This document shows positions 1 through 8,952 of a DNA stretch of 64,000 nt, one piece after another. The position numbers and the translations under genes were made by a program. Within the stretch, counting starts at the first letter, position 1. Each line of letters begins with the position of its first letter. This DNA comes from CAYFXE01 sp964347035 (GTDB lineage: Bacteria; Acidobacteriota; Aminicenantia; Aminicenantales; Aminicenantaceae): the NCBI GenBank assembly GCA_964347035.1, contig CAYFXE010000010.1, positions 10,836 through 74,835 of the forward strand, given 5' to 3'. The notes under the pieces were generated by a model. That model had not been told where the DNA came from, did no database searches, and saw only the letters and a program-made list of their open reading frames with translations.

Positions 1-252
1 ATCACTCAGGATAGCATGTCCACAGAAGGAGATCTCGCGAGGTGTTTCTAAAACAGAGATTCCCTGTTTTGATTTAAACCACTGGCGGTCGGCATCGACG
101 AGACTGATCAGGGCGATCGGAACCTTTATCAGGCGCTTAGCCAGGCGGGTGATCCGGTCGAACCGCTCCTCGGGTTCTGTATCCAATATTTTAAGGCCGT
201 GTAGCTCCTCGAGCCGTTCTTTTTCATCAGGCGGTTTGGCTGGGCTTTTCAT
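1..252 (-). CDS. GAF-domain protein, N-terminal part (runs off left edge)
   Basis: The reverse strand from 252 reads an open frame to the window edge (84 codons). It begins MKSPAKPPDEKERLEELHGL and continues with DTEPEERFDRITRLA, a VPIALISLVDADRQWFKS stretch and TPREISFCGHAI. This pattern is typical of the start of GAF domains that sit in front of histidine kinases, diguanylate cyclases or phosphatases. The output domain lies outside the window, so the function stays open. Its ATG overlaps the stop of the upstream helicase gene in an ATGA (positions 252-249), which suggests translational coupling. A response regulator lies further upstream on the same strand, so a signalling role is plausible but inferred. 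Confidence 0.72.
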   Translation of the reverse strand, partial: MKSPAKPPDEKERLEELHGLKILDTEPEERFDRITRLAKRLIKVPIALISLVDADRQWFKSKQGISVLETPREISFCGHAILSD

Positions 253-3200
253 TCTAAACCAAGATCTTCTTTCATCCCAGAAACGACCGCCCTGATCCAG
301 CCGTTGACCACCAACCTGTCTACGCCTTTAAGTTGTTGAACAAGTTGTCTCCTGAGCTGTGAGGGAAGATTTTTCCTCGGGTCCTTCGAGTAGACCAGAG
401 GAGCGTGTCTTTCGCCTGGTCCATACCGACCGCTCACTGGGCTCACGGAATATTCATGGGAATGTTTGATCGCAATAGACTCTTTTCTGAGCCACTTGCC
501 TTCCGATCGGTCGAGGCGCACCTGCGGAGCACTCCCGTAGGCTTTCACGAGTTCATAAATATGAGTCACCTTGTTCTGGGCCTCCATCAATTCTGCTGTC
601 AATCGGGCTTTTTCCTCTGCTGTGAACTTGCTGATTCTTCCTTTCTTGATCTTGTCTGAAAGGATTTTATCTCGATCCGAATCCTTGGCCTTTGATAGGC
701 CTTTACTCTTGAGAGCTAGATCGTGGACTTCGAGGAGTAAGCGGCGGGATGAGTCATCCAAGACTCTGACGGCTTTGGTTTTATACTGGACTTCTTCCAT
801 TTGAGATTGATCGAGTTTATTTGTCCTCGATTTTTCTTCACTCGAGACATGTGAGCCCAGAAGCTGCATCACCAGGCTGTAACACTCTTTATCCCAGGTC
901 TTCATGGCTCTCATGGCTCTTCCTCTCAGTTGCTGCCAGGCAGTGACGTTCCGGGTGGCCGTGGCATCGATCAGCACGTTGGGTCGGATGACATTCCAGC
1001 CCGTCCGGGCCCAGGGGGAGACGATGATCACATTCACCGGGAGAGTTTCGGCATCCGTAACCCGGGCTGTCAAGTCGTACATGAATTGTTTCCGTTCGCC
1101 TTGGGCCATTTTAACGACATAAAATTTTTGAAGCTCTCCGCTTACCTGCCGCAGCTCTGCTACTCGAGCAATGATAAAGTAGGAAGCGATCAGACCATAG
1201 TCAAAAAACGTTTTGATCCAGCGGCGGAGATGGAAATTCTTCATGCTTATCCGAGCCAGAATTTTCGTCTCGATTGAATCCAGCTTTACTTTTTTGATCT
1301 CTCTACGGAACGACCGCAGGACTTTTCGGTTGAATTCTCCCGGGCGGGAAGCCCTGATTTTAGACAGACCTTGGATGTAGTGGCGCAGTATTTCTCTAAA
1401 AGAAGAGTGGAGACTGGAAGTTTGATCCTCTGTCAAGCCCAGGCCCTGGGTCAGCAGACCGAACAGAGCTTCACCCAACTCTTCCAGCATGATCTCCTGC
1501 TTGATAAAACCAGCAATCCTGAGCGGGAGGGGATTTTTCTCTTTCCACGGCATGTAGATTTCACTCGACAAGACCGCCATCGGGGTGATTTTTTTCTCCC
1601 CTAACATCTGGGCAAACACTCCAGCCACTCCTGAATAACCAGGAACGGCCTCGTCCGTGTCCCAGCGGATACGCTTTCCCCTGTCGAAAACGATCACTCC
1701 ATTGATTTTCCTGGCTGTGTTTTCAGCAGCCATTATGGATTTAATACTGTCAACCCGACCTTCACCGATGCGTAGATAAAAGTTCTTGAGTGATCCATAA
1801 AGGCCAACGATGGTCATCGCTAAGCTGTCTTTAACACCCTCAGCGAACATGGATTTAGATATGCTCTTTTTTTGGAGCTGTCGTAGATCCTCTAAAGGAG
1901 ATTTAATACCGAAGGACTTCGCTTTGAGTCGATGCAATATATCTGGGAAATAGATGAGTTCCTTAAGCTCCTGTTTGATTTCCTTGATGTTCCGGAGTAT
2001 GGCCTGGAACCTCCTTTGTCTGCGTTCCTGTTCTTTTACGGAGAGGGTTTGGATGGCTTCCTCGACCAGCTTTTGGTCGGACCAGTTGTTGGCGACTTGA
2101 AGAATTGTCAGAAGTGGAAGCTCGGTTAGCTTCATTCCATTCCCTGATTCCCATTCGTGAAAGCGTTTTGTCAAGGCTTCATCCTGGTCTTTACGTGTCT
2201 CATAAAGACCCAAAAAATCTCGTGCCGCAGCCAGACGTTTTTCCAGCGGCATGGAGATAAACCACTCCCTTAACTGTTGGCTGCCGACAAGATCGATGAA
2301 TTCATGGATATTCGATTTGTATTCCTCGATAAGATCCCGGACACGCTTTTCTCTGTCCGAAAAGGCGAAAGGCACCCCGAATTCAGAGAAAGGCGCCACA
2401 AACCCGTAGGCGATCAGGTCCGCTGCCGGAAGAATATAGACGAGTTGAAGACCCAAATCGGTAAAACGCTGGCGAAAGGCAGCGGCTGTCCCAGAAAAGC
2501 CGATGACACCTCTGATGCTGCCGTCTCGGAGCCATTCGGTGAGGAGACGGGTCACGTCAGCAGAAACGCTCCGCAGGTCTTCTACTAATTTGTGCACTTC
2601 ATCCAGGATGACATACTGGATTTTACTCCCTTGTAGGAATTTCTCTATGGATATGCGATCAAAGCCTCCCTTGCCGGTCGGTGATCCCAGTTGAGCCAGG
2701 GCGGTATAGGTCATCACCAGAATCGCGGGTGAGAATCCCGATCGCTTCTTCGCAAACTCTAGAGCCGCCGGAGTTCCTGTGAACACGTAATCTGGGGTAA
2801 TTCTCAGGCCTATGGGCTTGTAGCAGAGTTCACCGACCCATTGCTGCTCGTAATTCACGGTGGGAACCAGGATCAAGATGGCCTCTCCTGTGGACATGCC
2901 GCGCAGCCAATCCTGGATGCACATCATCCCGATCATGGTTTTTCCGCTGCCTGTCGGGGCTTCGATGACTTGGCCTTGGTAGCCGTGGCCGCGGAAGATG
3001 GCATAAGCATCGTGCTGGTAAGGACGAGGATAGATAGAGCCAATCAAGTCTTCGTGTCGCCAAGGTGTGAGATCCGGTGCGATTGATGGCGGCCCCAGGA
3101 GCTCGTTGGCTGCGGCGATAAACATGTCTGCTATAATCGTGCTGCAGCCTGTAAAACTTTCGAAAAAGCGTTTGAAGGCATCTTTTCTTGTAGCAATGTT

Positions 3201-3902
3201 CGATAACCCAGGGAATCCACCATGTTCAAACTCCTCGTATAGCTTGGGTCCTAGAAGAGCCATCAAGCTAGCCTTGTCCAGGTTGATGAAGCTGTATTCC
3301 CGTTTTGTCCGGCTGTATCCTTCGGCCTCCTTCTGGACATGACCCTTGGCGATAAAATCCTTAATATTGCTGCGAACAGTCGAAGGCTTTACATCAGCCA
3401 GCAGATGCATCTCGTTCACTCGGGAGGTTATGTTTTCAAGATCCAAGGGGCCAGCCGCTTCCTGGAGAACCTCGATGATCAAATCTCCGATCAGTTGATT
3501 GCGTGTTTCTTTGTTCAAGGTGACAGCGAAGGGGACACTGGTGGGAGCAATTTCATGCATGTGGTGAAGGGGTTGGTGAAGGGTTACCAGGTTATACAGG
3601 GCGGCTGTGATCAACGGTTCCCTGCCTCGCCTTAACGCCTGGCGCAGGATACCCAAAGTTCGTCCATAGTAATGGGCCAGCGTATAAAACCTCTGGCGCA
3701 TGCCCTGGATATCTCGCTTCTTCTGCAGGGCTTCGAATTCCTTATGTAAGGCTTTGGCCATATCTTGGGCCTGCCAGTAGTTCGGAGGTGGAGCTGCCGG
3801 AACTTCACAGGCCAAGATAGACGAAGGTTCCATCATAGGTGAGGTTTCCACATCCAGGGCGGGCTCTAAAGTTTCAGCCTCAAGCTTTTCCGGATCCCTC
3901 AT
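249..3902 (-). CDS. Large superfamily 2 helicase-like ATPase with winged-helix N-terminus
   Basis: 1217 residues. Walker A is APTGSGKT (about 315-322), the Walker B/DEVH box is at 434-437, SGT (motif III) at 470-472, and the motif V/VI region ARTGWN...QLRGRAMR at about 965-998. These mark an SF2 DNA or RNA helicase/translocase. Residues about 137-200 look like a winged helix (REVLQEAAG-type start). The two RecA lobes are separated by roughly 490 residues of charged, largely helical sequence, much longer than in compact SF2 enzymes. A basic C-terminal part follows motif VI. It is on the same strand as a REC protein upstream (107 nt gap) and overlaps the GAF gene by 4 nt. I cannot assign it to a named subfamily. 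A role in DNA repair, defence or transcription coupling would be a guess. Confidence 0.8.
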   Translation of the reverse strand: MRDPEKLEAETLEPALDVETSPMMEPSSILACEVPAAPPPNYWQAQDMAKALHKEFEALQKKRDIQGMRQRFYTLAHYYGRTLGILRQALRRGREPLITAALYNLVTLHQPLHHMHEIAPTSVPFAVTLNKETRNQLIGDLIIEVLQEAAGPLDLENITSRVNEMHLLADVKPSTVRSNIKDFIAKGHVQKEAEGYSRTKREYSFINLDKASLMALLGPKLYEEFEHGGFPGLSNIATRKDAFKRFFESFTGCSTIIADMFIAAANELLGPPSIAPDLTPWRHEDLIGSIYPRPYQHDAYAIFRGHGYQGQVIEAPTGSGKTMIGMMCIQDWLRGMSTGEAILILVPTVNYEQQWVGELCYKPIGLRITPDYVFTGTPAALEFAKKRSGFSPAILVMTYTALAQLGSPTGKGGFDRISIEKFLQGSKIQYVILDEVHKLVEDLRSVSADVTRLLTEWLRDGSIRGVIGFSGTAAAFRQRFTDLGLQLVYILPAADLIAYGFVAPFSEFGVPFAFSDREKRVRDLIEEYKSNIHEFIDLVGSQQLREWFISMPLEKRLAAARDFLGLYETRKDQDEALTKRFHEWESGNGMKLTELPLLTILQVANNWSDQKLVEEAIQTLSVKEQERRQRRFQAILRNIKEIKQELKELIYFPDILHRLKAKSFGIKSPLEDLRQLQKKSISKSMFAEGVKDSLAMTIVGLYGSLKNFYLRIGEGRVDSIKSIMAAENTARKINGVIVFDRGKRIRWDTDEAVPGYSGVAGVFAQMLGEKKITPMAVLSSEIYMPWKEKNPLPLRIAGFIKQEIMLEELGEALFGLLTQGLGLTEDQTSSLHSSFREILRHYIQGLSKIRASRPGEFNRKVLRSFRREIKKVKLDSIETKILARISMKNFHLRRWIKTFFDYGLIASYFIIARVAELRQVSGELQKFYVVKMAQGERKQFMYDLTARVTDAETLPVNVIIVSPWARTGWNVIRPNVLIDATATRNVTAWQQLRGRAMRAMKTWDKECYSLVMQLLGSHVSSEEKSRTNKLDQSQMEEVQYKTKAVRVLDDSSRRLLLEVHDLALKSKGLSKAKDSDRDKILSDKIKKGRISKFTAEEKARLTAELMEAQNKVTHIYELVKAYGSAPQVRLDRSEGKWLRKESIAIKHSHEYSVSPVSGRYGPGERHAPLVYSKDPRKNLPSQLRRQLVQQLKGVDRLVVNGWIRAVVSGMKEDLGLE

Positions 3903-4009
3903 CTTTACCTCCCTTAGTAAATGCTGGTTTTATGTTTATAGATAAAAATATATTTTGTTTAAGACGTGCTTTTACTCTGATCGACGGTTTCCTCTCTTTA
4001 GAACCCGGG

Positions 4010-4396
4010 TCAACTGGATATTTTACTTCGCTTGGCGAGATTGATGTTAACCCTATCGATGAGTTCTGCTGGGCTGAAAGGCTTTTTGATGTAATCATCG
4101 GCTCCTTCGGAGAATCCTTTGATCACATCGGCCTCCTCGCCTTTGGCTGTGAGCAAGATCGAAACAGGCGCTTCAGCTCCTAATTTTTCCCTGACTTCGG
4201 CGATGAGCTCGTAGCCATTCTTTTTGGGCATCATCACGTCCACGATCATGACATCCGGTTTCTCGGTGAGAGCCAGGTTGAGACCTTCCTCACCATCGCT
4301 GGCCGTAAGGACATCGAAGCCGGCTCGACTCAGCTTGATGTTTATAACGCGTCGAATATCAGCCTCATCGTCGACCGCCAATACGCGGATAGGCAT
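4010..4396 (-). CDS. Single-domain response regulator (REC only)
   Basis: 128 residues forming just a CheY-like receiver domain. Acidic pocket residues are in the N-terminal VDDEAD motif (D9, D10), the phospho-acceptor is D53 in IVDVMMP, the switch Thr is in LLTAKG (about 83) and the conserved Lys is in KKPF (105). No output domain follows, so it probably works by protein-protein contact or as a phosphorelay intermediate. No kinase is adjacent upstream. The downstream neighbours are the helicase and the GAF protein on the same strand, 107 nt away. The start is the ATG preceded by AGGAGG (complement of cctcct at 4402-4407). Confidence 0.9.
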   Translation of the reverse strand: MPIRVLAVDDEADIRRVINIKLSRAGFDVLTASDGEEGLNLALTEKPDVMIVDVMMPKKNGYELIAEVREKLGAEAPVSILLTAKGEEADVIKGFSEGADDYIKKPFSPAELIDRVNINLAKRSKISS

Positions 4397-4531
4397 ATAA
4401 ACCTCCTAAAACCGAGATTAATATGTTATGAAAGTCAAAACCCAAGCTAAATCAAATTTATTTTGTCTGTTGAATTATGTCAAGCGGGAATCCTTAGGCT
4501 GATCCAGACCTCGGGATAGCTATGCTTGAAC

Positions 4532-4726
4532 TTACTTTTTTTCGTCCTTACTTTCGTATTTTTTCTTAAACTCATCCTCAGTACAGATCTCTATCTGTTT
4601 TTTCCCTGAGATGACGCCATCCTTGGCCAAAAACTCGCAGGTTAAGCGAGCTTCCTCATAGGTGTTAAACGTTTTCCATTCCCCCCAGTCGCCGGTTCTC
4701 TTTTTATACCGACCATAATATTTCAT
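4532..4726 (-). CDS. Small conserved-looking protein, unknown function
   Basis: 64 residues, rich in charged and aromatic amino acids (MKYYGRYKKRTGDWGEWKTF at the start, EDEFKKKYE near the end). No signal peptide, membrane segment or Cys motif is visible. A GAGG box sits about 5 nt before the ATG, which supports translation. I do not recognise a family. The aromatic N-terminal half followed by an alternating charged helix suggests a small folded domain rather than random reading. Confidence 0.55.
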   Translation of the reverse strand: MKYYGRYKKRTGDWGEWKTFNTYEEARLTCEFLAKDGVISGKKQIEICTEDEFKKKYESKDEKK

Positions 4727-4820
4727 GATTTCCTCGCTTACCAGCTTTTTCTCCTGAATATTAATATTATTTAAGCCAGATTATGGCTGTCAACTTAAAA
4801 TTGGGAAACTAGGGATATAA

Positions 4821-4975
4821 TTAGGGACTGTTCTATTTTTTCGAGCCTGAGTTCCCGCTACCTGCCTATGCAGGTATAGGCTGAGCAGGTACAGGGTATG
4901 TATGGATGAAATTCATTTTACTGGATCCCTGCTTCCGCAGGGATGACAGGGAGGAAAGAATAGAACCGTCCCTAT
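4821..4975. repeat. Mini inverted-repeat element A with REP-type hairpins
   Basis: The 312-nt gap between genes (4727-5038) is mostly this element. Its ends are 22-nt imperfect inverted repeats at 4821-4842 and 4954-4975 (GGGAC-G/T-GTTCTATT core). Inside are two compact palindromes: ACCTGC-CTAT-GCAGGT near 4859-4874, and ATCCCTGC-TTCC-GCAGGGAT near 4925-4944. The second has the look of widespread REP hairpins. There is no coding potential. It resembles a non-autonomous, RAYT-type mobilised repeat, which is an inference. Confidence 0.6.
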
Positions 4976-5038
4976 TAATTGGAGCTGTTAATTGACCAAA
5001 GACTGGGGGTGTGATATAAACTTCTAAATACTCCATCC

Positions 5039-6022
5039 ATGAAAATTGCAGTCTCTGGTGCCAACGGTCACATCGGAGCTAATCTCTGTCGGAAACTCAT
5101 CGAACAAGGACATCAAGTCCGAGCCTTGGTTCATCGGAACGACCAAGGAATCAGAGGGCTCCCGCTGGATTTAATCCAAGGGGACCTGATGAATCTCGCC
5201 TCTCTTTTTCTTTTAGTTGAGGACACAGAGATTGTCTTTCATCTGGCTGCGGTCATCTCCATCAAGGCCAAAAGAAAAGACGAAATTTTTGAGAAAAACG
5301 TAAGAGGGACAGAAAACATTATCAAGGCTGCCCAGAAAGCGCGAGTCCGAAGGTTTATCCATTTCAGCACCATCCATGCTCTTGAACATCAGCCTTTTGA
5401 TCAGCCGCTAGACGAATGCCGCCCTCTAGCCATCGAAGATAATATCATATACAGCCAATCCAAAGCGCAGGCTGAAGAGATCATGCAGGAGTCCATCAAA
5501 GCCGGGTTAGATGCTGTCATCCTCAACCCGACCGCTGTCATCGGGCCGTATGATTTCACTCCCTCCTTATTGGGCAGGGCACTGATACAAATGTATCTTG
5601 GGAAACTCCCGGCTTTGGTTCAGGGAGGCTATGATTGGGTCGATGTGAGGGATGTCGTAAATGCGGCGATATCTTCTATCGAAAAAGGGAAGACAGGGCA
5701 ACGGTATATTCTCTCCGGTCATTGGCGGAGCATGAGGGACTTGGCCCTTTCGATTTCTATGTACAGCCAAAAGAAGCCTCCACACCTTTCGATCCCGATT
5801 TGGCTGGCTCAAATTGCCCTGCCATTCCTGAGGCTCTATTGCAAAGTGAACGGCACCGAGCCCCTCTATACACGAGATTCATTGACAATTCTCCAAATGG
5901 GACACAAGAATATCTCCCATAAAAAAGCCAGCATAGATCTTGCATTTAGTTCGAGGCCAATAGAACATACCATCAAAGATACAATTGATTGGTTTAGGGA
6001 AAACGGCTTTTTAACTGCTTAA
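5039..6022 (+). CDS. Extended SDR: NAD(P)-dependent epimerase/3-beta-HSD-like reductase
   Basis: 327 residues. The N-terminal Rossmann motif GANGHIGANL (about 7-16) and the catalytic YSQSK (Tyr138, Lys142) identify an extended short-chain dehydrogenase, as in dihydroflavonol reductases, 3-beta-hydroxysteroid dehydrogenases and sugar epimerases. The HFSTIHALE stretch holds the expected Ser/Thr region. The substrate cannot be read from sequence alone. However, the next gene, 11 nt downstream, is a steroid-5-alpha-reductase-family enzyme, so a steroid, sterol or other isoprenoid-like substrate is a reasonable inference. Both genes are likely co-transcribed. A nucleotide-sugar or aldehyde substrate remains possible. 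Confidence 0.85.
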   Translation: MKIAVSGANGHIGANLCRKLIEQGHQVRALVHRNDQGIRGLPLDLIQGDLMNLASLFLLVEDTEIVFHLAAVISIKAKRKDEIFEKNVRGTENIIKAAQKARVRRFIHFSTIHALEHQPFDQPLDECRPLAIEDNIIYSQSKAQAEEIMQESIKAGLDAVILNPTAVIGPYDFTPSLLGRALIQMYLGKLPALVQGGYDWVDVRDVVNAAISSIEKGKTGQRYILSGHWRSMRDLALSISMYSQKKPPHLSIPIWLAQIALPFLRLYCKVNGTEPLYTRDSLTILQMGHKNISHKKASIDLAFSSRPIEHTIKDTIDWFRENGFLTA

Positions 6023-6033
6023 ACCGATAAAAT

Positions 6034-6792
6034 ATGACCGAAAATACATTTTATGCAGTCGTGTACGCCTGGCTGGCTCTAGGCATCCTCGTCTTCCCGC
6101 TGCTCTTGAAAATCCCTGCCCCTTACGGACGCCATACCAGATCTGGCTGGGGGATAGCGGTGCCGAATCACCTGGGATGGCTGATCATGGAATTTCCGGC
6201 CCTGGTTGTTTTCGTCTATTTCTTCTTAGCTGGAACCGTAGTGCAAACTACAGCAACCTGGTTTTTTTTCGCCCTCTGGGCTATCCACTACTCAAACCGC
6301 TCCTTTGTTTTCCCCTTCCGGCTGAAGACCGCACAGAAGAGAATGCCGGTTATAATCATGTTTATGGCATTTATTTTTAATATCGTCAACGGATTTATCT
6401 GCGGCCATTACTTCGGATCCTTCGCTCCTCGTTATAGCTCAGCCTGGCTGATTGATCCTCGCTTTCTGATTGGTATGATTTTGTTTTTCACTGGTTTAGG
6501 CCTCAACTGGTCTTCCGACCATATTCTCCTGGGATTGAGAGAATCAGGAATGTCTGATTATTCTGTTCCCTTCGGGGGCATGTTCAGGTATGTATCCTGC
6601 CCGAATTTTTTAGGAGAAATCATAGAATGGGGTGGCTTCGCCTTGATGACCTGGTCTCTCCCGACCCTTGCTTTTTTCGTTTGGACCCTGTCCAACCTCA
6701 TCCCCAGAGCTTTGGATCATCATGCCTGGTATAAAAAACAATTTAGAGATTATCCTTCCTCCCGAAAAGCCCTCATCCCTTTCTTGATTTGA
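6034..6792 (+). CDS. 3-oxo-5-alpha-steroid 4-dehydrogenase (SRD5A) family membrane reductase
   Basis: 252 residues with about six or seven hydrophobic helices. Family landmarks are in order: PYGRHTRSGWG (30-40), an LIMEFPAL segment whose Glu53 aligns with the substrate-binding Glu of animal SRD5A, HYSNRSFVFP (85-94), NFLGEIIEWGGFAL (191-204), RALDHHAWY (225-233) and a C-terminal IPFLI. Known members reduce the C4-C5 double bond of 3-keto-steroids, or a related enone or polyprenal, using NADPH within the membrane. The length matches animal SRD5A1/2 (about 255). It sits 11 nt behind an SDR gene. Steroid substrates are plausible for a gut or sediment organism, but this is inference. Confidence 0.85.
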   Translation: MTENTFYAVVYAWLALGILVFPLLLKIPAPYGRHTRSGWGIAVPNHLGWLIMEFPALVVFVYFFLAGTVVQTTATWFFFALWAIHYSNRSFVFPFRLKTAQKRMPVIIMFMAFIFNIVNGFICGHYFGSFAPRYSSAWLIDPRFLIGMILFFTGLGLNWSSDHILLGLRESGMSDYSVPFGGMFRYVSCPNFLGEIIEWGGFALMTWSLPTLAFFVWTLSNLIPRALDHHAWYKKQFRDYPSSRKALIPFLI

Positions 6793-6868
6793 CCGTAATT
6801 TCCCACCATGGTATATAAAACTTATCAGGCGGTGCTGGGAAAAAATAAGATATCAAAGGAATAAAAGA

Positions 6869-7657
6869 GTGAAGATAATCGATTTATCTGAAGAGCATCA
6901 AAAAGAATACTTTCTCTGCCTCGAGGACTGGTCAGGAGAGATGGAAGAGGCTGGAGATCACAAAGAGGTCTGGTACAACAGGATGAGGAACATGGGCCTC
7001 GGTGTTAAGCTTGCTGTAGATGATGATGGCAAAGTTGGAGGAATGATCCAGTATTTGCCGGTCGAGCAGTCTTTCATAGAAGGGGAGGACATCTATTTTA
7101 TTCATTGTATATGGGTTCACGGCTATAAAAAGGGTAGAGGCAATTTTCAGAAGAAAGGAATGGGAAAAGCTTTGCTTAAAGCGGCAGAAGAGGATGCCGA
7201 ATCAAAAGGAGCAAAAGGTATAGCCGCTTGGGGAATTTCTCTTCCCTTATGGATGAAAGCCTCATGGTTTAAAAAACATGGTTATAGAAAGGCTGATAAG
7301 GTGGGTTCGTTGGTGCTTGTCTGGAAATCCTTCACAGCTGATGCTGTCCCTCCAAAATGGATTAAACAAAGAAAAAAACCAGAACTGACACCTGGAAAAG
7401 TCACGGTGACTGCCTTTATCAACGGTTGGTGTCCAGGTCAGAACTTGGCCTTCGAAAGGGCAAAGAGAGCAGCCTCAGAATTCGGGGATAAAGTGTTTTT
7501 TCGAGAAATCAACACACTTGATCGAAATGTCTTTTTAGAATGGGGAATTGTCGATGGATTATTTATTGACAATAAGAAAGTTAGAACAGGACCTCCCCCA
7601 TCTTATAAAAGAATAAAGAGGAAGATAGAGAAGCGTGTCAAAAGACTGAGGCGATAA
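6869..7657 (+). CDS. GNAT N-acetyltransferase with C-terminal YoaP-like thioredoxin-fold domain
   Basis: 262 residues. The N-terminal half is a GNAT fold with an acetyl-CoA loop around KKGMGKALLK (about 92-101), followed by AEEDAESKGAKGI. After a basic linker, residues from about 175 onward (TVTAFINGWCPGQN, FEWGI-like and GPPPSYKRI motifs) match the thioredoxin-like YoaP domain often fused to GNATs. The start is a GTG with AAAGGA 8 nt upstream; no better ATG is in frame. The acceptor substrate is unknown. It is probably cytosolic. Confidence 0.82.
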   Translation: MKIIDLSEEHQKEYFLCLEDWSGEMEEAGDHKEVWYNRMRNMGLGVKLAVDDDGKVGGMIQYLPVEQSFIEGEDIYFIHCIWVHGYKKGRGNFQKKGMGKALLKAAEEDAESKGAKGIAAWGISLPLWMKASWFKKHGYRKADKVGSLVLVWKSFTADAVPPKWIKQRKKPELTPGKVTVTAFINGWCPGQNLAFERAKRAASEFGDKVFFREINTLDRNVFLEWGIVDGLFIDNKKVRTGPPPSYKRIKRKIEKRVKRLRR

Positions 7658-7696
7658 AATGTTAGATGCTGTTGTAAACATTATTACCAAAAATTG

Positions 7697-8353
7697 ATGA
7701 TTAAAAAATTTTCCATCCAGGCCAAAAGACATGTGCTGTTAAGTATTTGGATTAACATTGCTTTAATCACGGCCTCTCCCTTTCAAGCTCAGGAGAAGGA
7801 GAAATGGGTTCCTGATTACGATCATCGGGATGAGTGGCAGCAGCCGGAAAAAATCTTGGATGCTATCGGAATCCAGCCTGGAATGACTGTGGCCGATGTA
7901 GGAGCAGGGAAGGGCTATTTCACATTCAGGTTGGCGGAGTGCGTCGGCCCGGAAGGGAAGGTTTACGCAACCGATATTGATGAAAGACTACTCCAAAGCA
8001 TTAAGGACCGCATCCACGAAGAAGGGATTCAAAACATCATTACAATTCTGGGAGATAAGGATAATCCAGGATTACCCGATGGACAGATAGATATCATCCT
8101 GATGGTTCATGTTATTCATATCATCATCCATAACCAGGACCCGCTGTTGTTTTTAGAAAACATCCGGCCGAGTTTGAAGCCCGATGGTCTGTTAGTCATT
8201 GTTCACTGGGATGGGAAAAAAATGGGGTATCCGGATATCTATGCCTATTCCCGAGAGAGTCTTCTCGAAGTCATCGAAGAATCTGATTTCAAACTCGCCC
8301 GGACAGAGACATTCCTCCCGCGAGATAATATTTATATATTTCAGGTCAAATAA
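7697..8353 (+). CDS. Class I SAM-dependent methyltransferase with signal peptide
   Basis: 218 residues from the ATG at 7697; an in-frame TTG lies one codon upstream. The first 30 residues carry a basic start and a hydrophobic stretch (VLLSIWINIALITASPF) ending at FQAQ, a standard export signal. The core follows: VADVGAGKGYFTFRLAE (SAM motif I), ATDIDE (motif II) and DIILMVHVIH (motif IV). Methyltransferases need SAM, which is cytosolic, so an exported version is odd but recurs in this phylum's genomes. The substrate is unknown. It may instead be membrane-anchored with an inward-facing domain. Confidence 0.8.
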   Translation: MIKKFSIQAKRHVLLSIWINIALITASPFQAQEKEKWVPDYDHRDEWQQPEKILDAIGIQPGMTVADVGAGKGYFTFRLAECVGPEGKVYATDIDERLLQSIKDRIHEEGIQNIITILGDKDNPGLPDGQIDIILMVHVIHIIIHNQDPLLFLENIRPSLKPDGLLVIVHWDGKKMGYPDIYAYSRESLLEVIEESDFKLARTETFLPRDNIYIFQVK

Positions 8354-8435
8354 ACTAGTGTTATCACCAAACATATTCAAGTAAAACGCCCAACCTTTTT
8401 ATTATAAACAGGGGCAAAATAGTAGAGGCAGAACA

Positions 8436-8952
8436 ATGCAGGATCTGGTAAACCTGATCAGAAAGGCACAACGAGGTGACCTGACAGCCTTCGATCTTCT
8501 CATCCAACGATTTCGAGACATGGCTGTAGGTTACGCCTATTCCATTCTAGGCGATTTTCATCTTGCCGAAGATGCCGCTCAGGAAGNNNNNNNNNNTTGT
8601 CCAGGCTTATCGGGATTTAAAGTCACTCCGTAAACCTCAGGCCTTCGGAGCCTGGTTCCGCCGGATTGTGTTCAAGTACTGCGACCGGATCACCCGTAAG
8701 AATCAGCATTCCACGATCTCTTTCGAACGGGTTGGAGAACCGGTTGATTCCTCGAAGACACCGGTCGAACTCGTGCAGAAAAAGGAGGACCAGAATGTCG
8801 TGTTGGAGAGTATAAAGGCTCTACCCGAGCTGGAGAGGACGGCGACGACCCTGTTTTATATTGATGGGTACACTATCGCCGAAGTCGGGAATTTTCTCGA
8901 AATCCCTCAGGAGAACGTCAAAAGCAGCCTGCATTCTGCCGGAAAAAAATGA
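8436..8952 (+). CDS. ECF sigma factor part (regions 2 and 4), split by assembly gap
   Basis: The 5' part encodes sigma region 2 (AFDLLIQRFRDMAVGYAYSI, then LAEDAAQE) up to the gap. After the gap, in another apparent frame, come VQAYRDLKSL and a region 4 with ELERTATTLFYIDGYTIAEVG and IPQENVKSSLHSAGKK, the helix-turn-helix that reads -35 elements. Filling the gap with three bases would restore GAA-GNN-NTT-GTC, i.e. the common E-A-F-V. The frame change is therefore most likely a scaffold artefact. AGAGG precedes the ATG. It probably belongs to a regulated ECF system, but no anti-sigma gene is visible nearby. Confidence 0.75.
8587..8596. other. Assembly gap (10 N)
   Basis: A run of ten N inside the sigma-factor gene, apparently a placeholder. 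Codon phase on both sides requires 3 + 3k unknown bases, so 10 cannot be the true length if the gene is intact here. Confidence 0.97.
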
